A stretch of 64,000 bases of DNA from Auanema rhodensis (lineage: Eukaryota; Nematoda; Chromadorea; Rhabditida; Rhabditidae), in the NCBI GenBank assembly GCA_964057225.1, contig OZ059896.1:11640501-11704500 (forward strand), written 5' to 3'. Below the pieces are notes generated by a model. That model did no database searches. It had not been told where the DNA came from and was given only the letters and a program-made list of their open reading frames with translations. Positions 13,051-25,941 of this stretch are shown here, piece by piece. The position numbers and the translations under genes are program-made. The number at the start of each line of letters is the position of its first letter. Position 1 is the stretch's first letter.

Positions 13051-13362
13051 CTTACCATGCCAAGGGGTCATGGGTATATACGAATATTTTCAAACTTTTT
13101 AGTATCAAAAATGTTATTGGAACACATATCGAATATTAATTCGATAAGATTGGTGAAACAGATACGTTGACCTACAATGAACCAAATGGCAAAGCACTTG
13201 TTCATTAAAGTATAACAATTAGCTGTATAGCATATGCATCAAGATTTCTAATATTCTCAAATTACGTGGAAAGAAGAGTATATAGAAAAAGTTTTAGTGT
13301 GTATATTACTAATATTCTAATACACTAACTCAATGGAACACATATCGAAGATTAATTCGATA
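11383..13362. repeat. Array of 12 palindromic 20-mers, copy 1
   Basis: TATCGAAGGTTAATTCGATA and close variants start at 11383, 11568, 11623, 11838, 11896, 12404, 12589, 12644, 12859, 12917, 13127 and 13343. The 7-bp arms TATCGAA / TTCGATA are invariant; only the first two spacer bases vary (GG, AG, GA, TA). Adjacent text (CAGGTGCGCTGACC, CCACATGGCAAA, TTGTTCATTAAA, AGCTGTACA) is also repeated, indicating degenerate tandem units of about 210-275 bp. Arm conservation against diverged surroundings suggests a bound site; which protein is unknown. Confidence 0.8.
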
Positions 13363-13408
13363 AGATCGATAAGAAGAAACAGGTGCGCTGACCACAACAA
13401 TTCATGCG

Positions 13409-15121
13409 TTTTTTTAATCATTGAAAAACGTTTAAATTTCAATATTGTGATGCTCAAAAACTGAAACATTTAAATATTTTGTATTTTCTGAACCATTTCA
13501 TTCCATCTCTTTTTTTTAATCCCATATTTCAAACAACTTTATATTTCTACCACAATTTCATAATTTCATTTTTTAAATTTTTAATCATTAAAAAACATTT
13601 AAATTTCAATATTGTGATGCTCAAAAACTGAAACATTTAAACATTTTGTATTTTCTAAACCATTTCATTCCATCTCTTTTTTTTAATCCCATATTTCAAA
13701 CAACTTTATATTTCTACCACAATTTCATAATTTCATTTTTTAAATTTTTAATCATTAAGAAACATTTACATTTCAATATTGTGATGCTCAAAAACTGAAT
13801 CATTTAAATATTTTGTATTTTCTAAACCATTTCACTAAATCTATTTTATTTAATCCCATATTTTAAACAACGTCATATTTCTACCACAATTTCATAATTT
13901 CATTTTTTAAATTTCTAATCATTAAAAAACATTTAAATTTCAATATTGTGATGCTGAAAAACTGAAACATTTAAATATTTTGTATTTTCTAAACCATTTC
14001 ACTAAATCTATTTTATTTAATCCCATATTTTAAACAATTTTATAATTCTACCACTATTTCATAATTTCATTCTTTAAATTTTTAATCATTAAAAAACATA
14101 TAAATTTCAATATTGTGATACTCAAAAACTGAAACATTTGAATATTTTATATTTTCTAAACCATTTCACTTCATCTCTTTTATTTAATTCCATTTTTTAA
14201 ACAATTTTATAATTCTACGACTATTTCATAATTTCATGTTTTAAATTTTTAATCATTAAAAAACATTTAAATTTCAATATTGTGATGCTCAAAAACTGAA
14301 ACATTTTAATATTTTGTATTTTCTAAACCATTTCACTAAATCTATTTTATTTAATTCCATTTTTTAAACAATTTTATAATTCTACCACTATTTCATAATT
14401 TCATTCTTTAAATTTTTAATCATTAAAAAACATATAAATTTCAATATTGTGATGCTCAAAAACTGAAACATTTAAATATTTTGTATTTTCTTAACCATTT
14501 CACCAAATCTATTTTATTTAATTCCATATTTTAAACAATTTTATAATTCTACCACTATTTCATAATTTCATTCTTTAAAATTTTAATCATTAAAAAACAT
14601 ATAAATTTAAATATTGTGATGATCAAAACCGAAACATTTAAATATTTTGTATTTTCTAAACCATTTCACTAAATCTATTTTATTTAATTCCATATTTTAA
14701 ACAATTTCATAATTCTACGACTATTTCATAACTTCATTTTTTAAATTTTTAATCATTAAAAAACATTTAAATTTCAATATTGTGATGCTCAAAAACTGAA
14801 ACATTTAAATATTTTGTATTTTCTAAACCATTTCACTAAATCAATTTTATTTAATCCCATATTTTAAACAATTTCATAATTCTACCACTATTTCATAATT
14901 TCATTCTTTAAATTTTTAATCATTAAAAAACATTTACATTTCAATATTGTGATGCTCAAAAACTGAAACATTTAAATATTTTGTATTTTCTAAACCATTT
15001 CACTCTATCTATTTTATTTAATTCCATATTTTAAATAATTTTATATTTCTACCACTATTTCATAATTTCATTTTTTAAATTTTTAATCATTAAAAAACAT
15101 TTAAATTTCAATATTGTGATG
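13409..15121. repeat. 167-bp satellite array, block 3
   Basis: About ten monomers between the two composite insert copies. Several carry TTCCATCTCTTTTTTTTAATCCC and CAAACAACTTTATATTTC, a variant combination that is duplicated after insert copy 2. The first short (166-bp type) GATCAAAACCG monomer occurs near 14620. No genes seen. Confidence 0.96.
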
Positions 15122-15160
15122 AGTAGAGAGCCATGCCGAATTTACTAACCACGACCAACA

Positions 15161-15273
15161 GTTGCTAAAAACATACTTTTGAGGGCGTCAGCTGCTAAAA
15201 GCATACTTTTGGGGGCGTCAGCTGTCAAAATCATATTTTCGGCGTCAGCTGTCAAAAATATACTTTTCCTCCC
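15161..15273. repeat. Four-unit minisatellite in composite insert, copy 2
   Basis: Equivalent of 10880-10992 at +4281 bp, with the same unit order. Confidence 0.8.
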
Positions 15274-15275
15274 GA

Positions 15276-15295
15276 GGCAGGCTCTCGAGCCTGCC
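15276..15295. other. Perfect 8-bp-stem hairpin, copy 2
   Basis: GGCAGGCT-CTCG-AGCCTGCC is a perfect inverted repeat with a 4-nt loop. Helitrons carry a short hairpin near the 3' end followed by CTRRT, but no such CTRRT end follows here. Confidence 0.7.
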
Positions 15296-15663
15296 CATGG
15301 ATCAAAATGCATGATTTTTTTTAAAATCATTTTTAAAATTATTTTTTTAATGTTTTTTTAAGGAATTTTTATTATTTATATATTTGTTAATTGTATTTGT
15401 AAATATTTTTTAAAATTATTTCTTTTTAAATGTATTTTTAATATTTTTATATGTTTTAAATATTATTATTTAATTATTTCTTTTTAAATGTATTTTAATA
15501 TTTATATATTTTTTGATTGTTTTTATAATATTTATACATTTGAATAAACTTTTTAATATATATTATTTTTTTTTATATTAGTTTTAATTTATAAAATTTG
15601 AATATATATGAAAGCTAATTAATATGTTCACCGTACCTCTTATGGGTTAATCAATGGAACTCA

Positions 15664-16622
15664 TATCGAAGGTTAATTCGATAAGATATATTTTATATAT
15701 TTATTTTTTAATTTTATTTGTTTACATTGTTTATAGTTTGTGCTTATTATAGTTTATAATTATTAATTTAACTTTTAAAAAGTTTGTTGTTTTTCTAGGC
15801 GAACCATTTTGTTCACCGTACCTGATATGGGTAAATCAATGGAACACATATCGAAAGTTAATTCGATAAGAACGATATGAAATACAAAAGTTAATGAAAC
15901 ACATATCGAAGGTTAATTCGATAAGATCGTTAAAACAGGTGCACTGACCAACACAAGAACCACATGGCAAACGTTTTGTTCATTAAAATATGATAAATAG
16001 CTGTACACCACATGTACCAAGTTGTCTAATATTTTCAAATTACATGAAAGAATAGTTTAAAGAAATTGTTTTAAATTTTATATTAGTATATTCTAATATA
16101 CTAACTCAATAAAACACATATCGAAGGTTAATTCGATAGGATTCACAAACAATTGTGTTGTTTCCAATGGAATACATATCGAAGATTAATTCGATAAGAT
16201 CGTTAAAACAGGTGCGCTGACCCACACATGTACCACATGGCAAAAGTTTTGTTCATTAAAATATGATAAATAGCTGTACAGCACAAGTACCCATAACGCT
16301 AAAAAGAATACTTACCATGCCAAGGGGTCATGGGTATATACGAATATTTTCAAACTTTTTAGTATCAAAAATGTTATTGGAACACATATCGAATATTAAT
16401 TCGATAAGATTGGTGAAACAGATACGTTGACCTACAATGAACCAAATGGCAAAGCACTTGTTCATTAAAGTATAACAATTAGCTGTATAGCATATGCATC
16501 AAGATTTCTAATATTCTCAAATTACGTGGAAAGAAGAGTATATAGAAAAAGTTTTAGTGTGTATATTACTAATATTCTAATACACTAACTCAATGGAACA
16601 CATATCGAAGATTAATTCGATA
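15664..16622. repeat. Array of 7 palindromic 20-mers, copy 2
   Basis: TATCGAA-N2-TTAA-TTCGATA motifs start at 15664, 15849, 15904, 16119, 16177, 16387 and 16603. Spacings of 185, 55, 215, 58, 210 and 216 bp mix long (about 210) and short (about 57) intervals. CGATA half-sites face each other in every copy. Confidence 0.8.
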
Positions 16623-17499
16623 AGATCGATAAGAAGAAACAGGTGCGCTGACCACAACAATTCATGCGTTTTTTTAATCATTGAAAAACATTTAAATTTC
16701 AATATTGTGATGCTCAAAAACTGAAACATTTAAATATTTTGTATTTTCTGAACCATTTCATTCCATCTCTTTTTTTTAATCCCATATTTCAAACAACTTT
16801 ATATTTCTACCACAATTTCATAATTTCATTTTTTAAATTTTTAATCATTAAAAAACATTTAAATTTCAATATTGTGATGCTCAAAAACTGAAACATTTAA
16901 ACATTTTGTATTTTCTAAACCATTTCATTCCATCTCTTTTTTTTAATCCCATATTTCAAACAACTTTATATTTCTACCACAATTTCATAATTTCATTTTT
17001 TAAATTTTTAATCATTAAGAAACATTTACATTTCAATATTGTGATGCTCAAAAACTGAAACATTTAAATATTTTGTATTTTCTAAACCATTTCACTAAAT
17101 CTATTTTATTTAATCCCATATTTTAAACAACTTCATATTTCTACCACAATTTCATAATTTCATTTTTTAAATTTCTAATCATTAAAAAACATTTAAATTT
17201 CAATATTGTGATGCTGAAAAACTGAAACATTTAAATATTTTGTACTTTCTAAACCATTTCACTAAATCTATTTTATTTAATCCCATATTTTAAACAATTT
17301 TATAATTCTACCACTATTTCATAATTTCATTCTTTAAATTTTTAATCATTAAAAAACATATAAATTTCAATATTGTGATACTCAAAAACTGAAACATTTG
17401 AACATTTTATATTTTCTAAACCATTTCACTTCATCTCTTTTATTTAATTCCATTTTTTAAACAATTTTATAATTCTACGACTATTTCATAATTTCATTT

Positions 17500-18602
17500 T
17501 TTAAATTTTTAATCATTAAAAAACATTTAAATTTCAATATTGTGATGCTCAAAAACTGAAACATTTAAATATTTTGTATTTTCTAAACCATTTCACTAAA
17601 TCTATTTTATTTAATTCCATTTTTTAAACAATTTTATAATTCTACCACTATTTCATAATTTCATTCTTTAAATTTTTAATCATTAAAAAACATATAAATT
17701 TCAATATTGTGATGCTCAAAAACTGAAACATTTAAATATTTTGTATTTTCTTAACCATTTCACCAAATCTATTTTATTTAATTCCATATTTTAAACAATT
17801 TTATAATTCTACCACTATTTCATAATTTCATTCTTTAAAATTTTAATCATTAAAAAACATATAAATTTAAATATTGTGATGATCAAAACTGAAACATTTA
17901 AATATTTTGTATTTTCTAAACCATTTCACTAAATCTATTTTATTTAATTCCATATTTTAAACAATTTCATAATTCTACGACTATTTCATAACTTCATTTT
18001 TTAAATTTTTAATCATTAAAAAACATTTAAATTTCAATATTGTGATGCTCAAAAACTGAAACATTTAAATATTTTGTATTTTCTAAACCATTTCACTAAA
18101 TCTATTTTATTTAATTCCATTTTTTAAACAATTTTATAATTCTACCACTATTTCATAATTTCATTCTTTAAATTTTTAATCATTAAAAAACATATAAATT
18201 TCAATATTGTGATGCTCAAAAACTGAAACATTTAAATATTTTGTATTTTCTTAACCATTTCACCAAATCTATTTTATTTAATTCCATATTTTAAACAATT
18301 TTATAATTCTACCACTATTTCATAATTTCATTCTTTAAAATTTTAATCATTAAAAAACATATAAATTTAAATATTGTGATGATCAAAACTGAAACATTTA
18401 AATATTTTGTATTTTCTAAACCATTTCACTAAATCTATTTTATTTAATTCCATATTTTAAACAATTTCATAATTCTACGACTATTTCATAACTTCATTTT
18501 TTAAATTTTTAATCATTAAAAAACATTTAAATTTCAATATTGTGATGCTCAAAAACTGAAACATTTAAATATTTTGTATTTTCTAAACCATTTCACTAAA
18601 TC
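17500..18602. repeat. Three-monomer tandem duplication (500-bp offset)
   Basis: The text from 17581 recurs from 18081. The offset is 500, not 501, because each unit holds one short monomer (GATGATCAAAACTG). The match ends at 18602 (AATCAATTTT replaces AATCTATTTT). Confidence 0.85.
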
Positions 18603-20849
18603 AATTTTATTTAATCCCATATTTTAAACAATTTTATAATTCTACCACTATTTCATAATTTCATTCTTTAAATTTTTAATCATTAAGAAACATTTACATT
18701 TCAATATTGTGATGCTCAAAAACTGAAACATTTGAATATTTTGTATTTTCTAAACCATTTCACTAAATCTATATTATTTAATCCCATATTTTGAACAATT
18801 TTATAATTATACCACTATTTCATAATTTCATTCTTTAAATTTTTAATCATTAAAAAACATATAAATTTCAATATTGTGATGATCAAAAACTGAAACATTT
18901 AAATATTTTGTATTTTCTAAACCATTTCACTAAATCTATTTTATTTAATTCCATATTTTAAACAATTTTATAATTCTACGACTATTTGATAATTTCATTT
19001 TTTAAATTTTCAATCATTAAAAAACATTTAAATTTCAATATTGTGATGCTCAAAAACTGAAACATTTAAATATTTTGTATTTTCTAAACCATTTCACTAA
19101 ATCTATTTTATTTAATCCCATATTTTAAACTATTTTATAATTCTACCACTATTTCATAATTTCATTCTTTAAATTTTTAATCATTAAAAAACATATAAAT
19201 TTCAATATTGTGATGATCAAAAACTGAAACATTTAAATATTTTGTATTTTCTAAACCATTTCACTAAATCTATTTTATTTAATTCCATTTTTTAAACAAT
19301 TTTATAATTCTACGACTATTTCATAATTTCATTTTTTAAATTTTTAATCATTAAAAAACATTTAAATTTCAATATTGTGATGCTCAAAAACTGAAACATT
19401 TAAATATTTTGTATTTTCTAAACCATTTCACTCCATCTCTTTTAATTAATTCCATATTTTTAACAATTTCATATTTCTACCACAATTTCATAATTTCATT
19501 TTTTAAATTTCTAATCATTAAGAAACATTTAAATTTCAATATTGTGATGCTCAAAAACTGAAACATTTAAATATTTTGTATTTTCTAAACCATTTCACTA
19601 AATCAATTTTATTTAATCCCATATTTTAAACAATTTTATAATTCTACCACTATTTCATAATTTCATTCTTTAAATTTTTAATCATTAAGAAACATTTACA
19701 TTTCAATATTGTGATGCTCAAAAACTGAAACATTTGAATATTTTGTATTTTCTAAACCATTTCACTAAATCTATATTATTTAATCCCATATTTCAAACAA
19801 CTTTATATTTCTACCACAATTTCATAATTTCATTTTTTAAATTTTTAATCATTAAAAAACATTTAAATTTCAATATTGTGATGCTCAAAAACTGAAACAT
19901 TTAAACATTTTGTATTTTCTAAACCATTTCATTCCATCTCTTTTTTTTAATCCCATATTTCAAACAACTTTATATTTCTACCACAATTTCATAATTTCAT
20001 TTTTTAAATTTTTAATCATTAAGAAACATTTACATTTCAATATTGTGATGCTCAAAAACTGAAACATTTAAATATTTTGTATTTTCTAAACCATTTCACT
20101 AAATCTATTTTATTTAATCCCATATTTTAAACAACTTCATATTTCTACCACAATTTCATAATTTCATTTTTTAAATTTCTAATCATTAAAAAACATTTAA
20201 ATTTCAATATTGTGATGCTGAAAAACTGAAACATTTAAATATTTTGTACTTTCTAAACCATTTCACTAAATCTATTTTATTTAATCCCATATTTTAAACA
20301 ATTTTATATTTCTACCACTATTTCATAATTTCATTCTTTAAATTTTTAATCATTAAAAAACATATAAATTTCAATATTGTGATGCTCAAAAACTGAAACA
20401 TTTGAACATTTTATATTTTCTAAACCATTTCACTTCATCTCTTTTATTTAATTCCATTTTTTAAACAATTTTATAATTCTACGACTATTTCATAATTTCA
20501 TTTTTTAAGTTTTTAATCATTAAAAAACATTTAAATTTCAATATTGTGATGCTCAAAAACTGAAACATTTAAATATTTTGTATTTTCTAAACCGTTTCAC
20601 TAAATCTATTTTATTTAATTCCATTTTTTAAACAATTTTATAATTCTACCACTATTTCATAAATTCATTCTTTAAATTTTTAATCATTAAAAAACATATA
20701 AATTTCAATATTGTGATGCTCAAAAACTGAAACATTTAAATATTTTGTATTTTCTTAACCATTTCACCAAATCTATTTTATTTAATTCCATATTTTAAAC
20801 AATTTTATAATTCTACCACTATTTCATAATTTAATTCTTTAAATTTTTA

Positions 20850-23800
20850 ATCATTAAGAAACATTTACATTTCAATATTGTGATGCTCAAAAACTGAAAC
20901 ATTTGAATATTTTGTATTTTCTAAACCATTTCACTAAATCTATATTATTTAATCCCATATTTTGAACAATTTTATAATTATACCACTATTTCATAATTTC
21001 ATTCTTTAAATTTTTAATCATTAAAAAACATATAAATTTCAATATTGTGATGATCAAAAACTGAAACATTTAAATATTTTGTATTTTCTAAACCATTTCA
21101 CTAAATCTATTTTATTTAATTCCATATTTTAAACAATTTTATAATTCTACGACTATTTGATAATTTCATTTTTTAAATTTTCAATCATTAAAAAACATTT
21201 AAATTTCAATATTGTGATGCTCAAAAACTGAAACATTTAAATATTTTGTATTTTCTAAACCATTTCACTAAATCTATTTTATTTAATCCCATATTTTAAA
21301 CTATTTTATAATTCTACCACTATTTCATAATTTCATTCTTTAAATTTTTAATCATTAAAAAACATATAAATTTCAATATTGTGATGATCAAAAACTGAAA
21401 CATTTAAATATTTTGTATTTTCTAAACCATTTCACTAAATCTATTTTATTTAATTCCATTTTTTAAACAATTTTATAATTCTACGACTATTTCATAATTT
21501 CATTTTTTAAATTTTTAATCATTAAAAAACATTTAAATTTCAATATTGTGATGCTCAAAAACTGAAACATTCAAATATTTTGTATTTTCTAAACCATTTC
21601 ACTCCATCTCTTTTAATTAATTCCATATTTTTAACAATTTCATATTTCTACCACGAATTCATAACTTCATTTTTTAAATTTTTAATCATTAAAAAACATT
21701 TAAATTTCAATATTGTGATGCTCAAAAACTGAAACATTTAAATATTCTGTATTTTCTTAACCATTACACTCCATCTCTTTTATTTAATCCCATATTTTAA
21801 ACAATTTCATAATTCTACCACTATTTCATAATTTCATTCTTTAAAATTTTATTCATTAAAAAATATTTAAATTTCAATATTGTGATGCTCAAAAACTGAA
21901 ACATTCAAATATTTTGTATTTTCTAAACCATTTCACTAAATCTATTTTATTTAATTCCATATTTTAAACAATTTTATAATTCTACCACTATTTCATAATT
22001 TCATTCTTTAAATTTTTAATCATTAAAAAACATATAAATTTCAATATTGTGATGATCAAAAACTGAAACATTTAAATATTTTGTATTTTCTAAACCATTT
22101 CACTAAATCTATTTTATTTAATTCCATATTTTAAACAATTTCATAATTCTACCACTATTTCATAATTTCATTCTTTAAAATTTTATTCATTAAAAAATAT
22201 TTAAATTTCAATATTGTGATGCTCAAAAACTGAAACATTTGAATATTTTGTATTTTCTAAACCATTTCACTAAATCTATATTATTTAATCCCATATTTTG
22301 AACAATTTTATAATTATACCACTATTTCATAATTTCATTCTTTAAATTTTTAATCATTAAAAAACATATAAATTTCAATATTGTGATGATCAAAAACTGA
22401 AACATTTAAATATTTTGTATTTTCTAAACCATTTCACTAAATCTATTTTATTTAATTCCATATTTTAAACAATTTTATAATTCTACGACTATTTGATAAT
22501 TTCATTTTTTAAATTTTCAATCATTAAAAAACATTTAAATTTCAATATTGTGATGCTCAAAAACTGAAACATTTAAATATTTTGTATTTTCTAAACCATT
22601 TCACTAAATCTATTTTATTTAATCCCATATTTTAAACAATTTTATAATTCTACCACTATTTCATAATTTCATTCTTTAAATTTTTAATCATTAAGAAACA
22701 TTTACATTTCAATATTGTGATGCTCAAAAACTGAAACATTTGAATATTTTGTATTTTCTAAACCATTTCACTAAATCTATATTATTTAATCCCATATTTT
22801 GAACAATTTTATAATTATACCACTATTTCATAATTTCATTCTTTAAATTTTTAATCATTAAAAAACATATAAATTTCAATATTGTGATGATCAAAAACTG
22901 AAACATTTAAATATTTTGTATTTTCTAAACCATTTCACTAAATCTATTTTATTTAATTCCATATTTTAAACAATTTTATAATTCTACGACTATTTGATAA
23001 TTTCATTTTTTAAATTTTCAATCATTAAAAAACATTTAAATTTCAATATTGTGATGCTCAAAAACTGAAACATTTAAATATTTTGTATTTTCTAAACCAT
23101 TTCACTAAATCTATTTTATTTAATCCCATATTTTAAACTATTTTATAATTCTACCACTATTTCATAATTTCATTCTTTAAATTTTTAATCATTAAAAAAC
23201 ATATAAATTTCAATATTGTGATGATCAAAAACTGAAACATTTAAATATTTTGTATTTTCTAAACCATTTCACTAAATCTATTTTATTTAATTCCATTTTT
23301 TAAACAATTTTATAATTCTACGACTATTTCATAATTTCATTTTTTAAATTTTTAATCATTAAAAAACATTTAAATTTCAATATTGTGATGCTCAAAAACT
23401 GAAACATTCAAATATTTTGTATTTTCTAAACCATTTCACTCCATCTCTTTTAATTAATTCCATATTTTTAACAATTTCATATTTCTACCACGAATTCATA
23501 ACTTCATTTTTTAAATTTTTAATCATTAAAAAACATTTAAATTTCAATATTGTGATGCTCAAAAACTGAAACATTTAAATATTCTGTATTTTCTTAACCA
23601 TTACACTCCATCTCTTTTATTTAATCCCATATTTTAAACAATTTCATAATTCTACTACTATTTCATAATTTCATTCTTTAAAATTTTATTCATTAAAAAA
23701 TATTTAAATTTCAATATTGTGATGCTCAAAAACTGAAACATTCAAATATTTTGTATTTTCTAAACCATTTCACTAAATCTATTTTATTTAATTCCATATT

Positions 23801-24560
23801 TTAAACAATTTTATAATTCTACCACTATTTCATAATTTCATTCTTTAAATTTTTAATCATTAAAAAACATATAAATTTCAATATTGTGATGATCAAAAAC
23901 TGAAACATTTAAATATTTTGTATTTTCTAAACCATTTCACTAAATCTATTTTATTTAATTCCATATTTTAAACAATTTCATAATTCTACCACTATTTCAT
24001 AATTTCATTCTTTAAAATTTTATTCATTAAAAAATATTTAAATTTCAATATTGTGATGCTCAAAAACTGAAACATTTGAATATTTTGTATTTTCTAAACC
24101 ATTTCACTAAATCTATATTATTTAATCCCATATTTTGAACAATTTTATAATTATACCACTATTTCATAATTTCATTCTTTAAATTTTTAATCATTAAAAA
24201 ACATATAAATTTCAATATTGTGATGATCAAAAACTGAAACATTTAAATATTTTGTATTTTCTAAACCATTTCACTAAATCTATTTTATTTAATTCCATAT
24301 TTTAAACAATTTTATAATTCTACGACTATTTGATAATTTCATTTTTTAAATTTTCAATCATTAAAAAACATTTAAATTTCAATATTGTGATGCTCAAAAA
24401 CTGAAACATTTAAATATTTTGTATTTTCTAAACCATTTCACTAAATCTATTTTATTTAATCCCATATTTTAAACTATTTTATAATTCTACCACTATTTCA
24501 TAATTTCATTCTTTAAATTTTTAATCATTAAAAAACATATAAATTTCAATATTGTGATGA
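20850..24560. repeat. Eleven-monomer higher-order repeat, two units (1837 bp)
   Basis: TCATTAAGAAACATTTACATT at 20851 and 22688, the CACTCC ruler monomer at 21600 and 23437, and CATTTGAATATTTTG near 22236 and 24073 are each 1837 bp (11 x 167) apart. The units are nearly identical; one visible difference is TCTACTACT near 23653 for TCTACCACT. Confidence 0.85.
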
Positions 24561-25941
24561 TCAAAAACTGAAACATTTAAATATTTTGTATTTTCTAAAC
24601 CATTTCACTAAATCTATTTTATTTAATTCCATTTTTTAAACAATTTTATAATTCTACGACTATTTCATAATTTCATTTTTTAAATTTTTAATCATTAAAA
24701 AACATTTAAATTTCAATATTGTGATGCTCAAAAACTGAAACATTTAAATATTTTGTATTTTCTAAACCATTTCACTCCATCTCTTTTAATTAATTCCATA
24801 TTTTTAGCAATTTCATATTTCTACCACGAATTCATAACTTCATTTTTTAAATTTTTAATCATTAAAAAACATTTAAATTTCAATATTGTGATGCTCAAAA
24901 ACTGAAACATTTAAATATTCTGTATTTTCTTAACCATTACACTCCATCTCTTTTATTTAATCCCATATTTTAAACAATTTCATAATTCTACCACTATTTC
25001 ATAATTTCATTCTTTAAAATTTTATTCATTAAAAAATATTTAAATTTCAATATTGTGATGCTCAAAAACTGAAACATTCAAATATTTTGTATTTTCTAAA
25101 CCATTTCACTTCATCTCTTTTATTTAATTCCATTTTTTAAACAATTTTATAATTCTACGACTATTTCATAATTTCATTTTTTAAGTTTTTAATCATTAAA
25201 AAACATTTAAATTTCAATATTGTGATGCTCAAAAACTGAAACATTTAAATATTTTGTATTTTCTAAACCATTTCACTAAATCTATATTATTTAATCCCAT
25301 ATTTTGAACAATTTTATAATTATACCACTATTTCATAATTTCATTCTTTAAATTTTTAATCATTAAAAAACATATAAATTTCAATATTGTGATGATCAAA
25401 AACTGAAACATTTAAATATTTTGTATTTTCTAAACCATTTCACTAAATCTATTTTATTTAATTCCATATTTTAAACAATTTTATAATTCTACGACTATTT
25501 GATAATTTCATTTTTTAAATTTTCAATCATTAAAAAACATTTAAATTTCAATATTGTGATGCTCAAAAACTGAAACATTTAAATATTTTGTATTTTCTAA
25601 ACCATTTCACTAAATCTATTTTATTTAATCCCATATTTTAAACTATTTTATAATTCTACCACTATTTCATAATTTCATTCTTTAAATTTTTAATCATTAA
25701 AAAACATATAAATTTCAATATTGTGATGATCAAAAACTGAAACATTTAAATATTTTGTATTTTCTAAACCATTTCACTAAATCTATTTTATTTAATTCCA
25801 TTTTTTGAACAATTTTATAATTCTACGACTATTTCATAATTTCATTTTTTAAATTTTTAATCATTAAAAAACATTTAAATTTCAATATTGTGATGCTCAA
25901 AAACTGAAACATTTAAATATTTTGTATTTTCTAAACCATTT

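Larger units (their letters stand above)
10841..13408. mobile_element. Unclassified composite insert, copy 1 (2568 bp)
   Basis: Non-satellite sequence inserted in the array. In order it holds: a short GC-richer head with four units of a 26-30 bp minisatellite (10880-10992); a hairpin (10995-11014); a very AT-rich tract; and a degenerate tandem region built around a 20-bp palindromic motif. The part from 11009 to 12029 is repeated at 12030-13050. The ends show no terminal inverted repeat. The satellite stops after GTGATG and resumes about 40 bp earlier in the monomer (TTTTTAATCATT), so there is no short clean target duplication. It may be a non-autonomous Helitron-like element or a fragment of another satellite family; I cannot decide. 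No coding sequence is supported. Confidence 0.6.
15122..16668. mobile_element. Unclassified composite insert, copy 2 (1547 bp)
   Basis: Same sequence, junctions and monomer phase as copy 1 but with a single copy of the 1021-bp unit. Small differences exist (TTTACTAACC for TTTACTATAC near 15140; CTGCCCATGG for CTGCGCATGG; TAATTAATATG for TAATTTATATG). The left flank shares the unusual CACTCTATCTATT and TTAAATAATTTT monomer with copy 1, and the right flank matches for about 1.5 kb. The two copies therefore arose by duplication of an already interrupted array segment, not by two insertions. Confidence 0.6.

Noticed and set aside
10841-13408. Firm Helitron call for the composite insert
   Set aside because: It has a hairpin and internal repeats, but no TC start, no CTRRT end and no A/T target pattern could be located.
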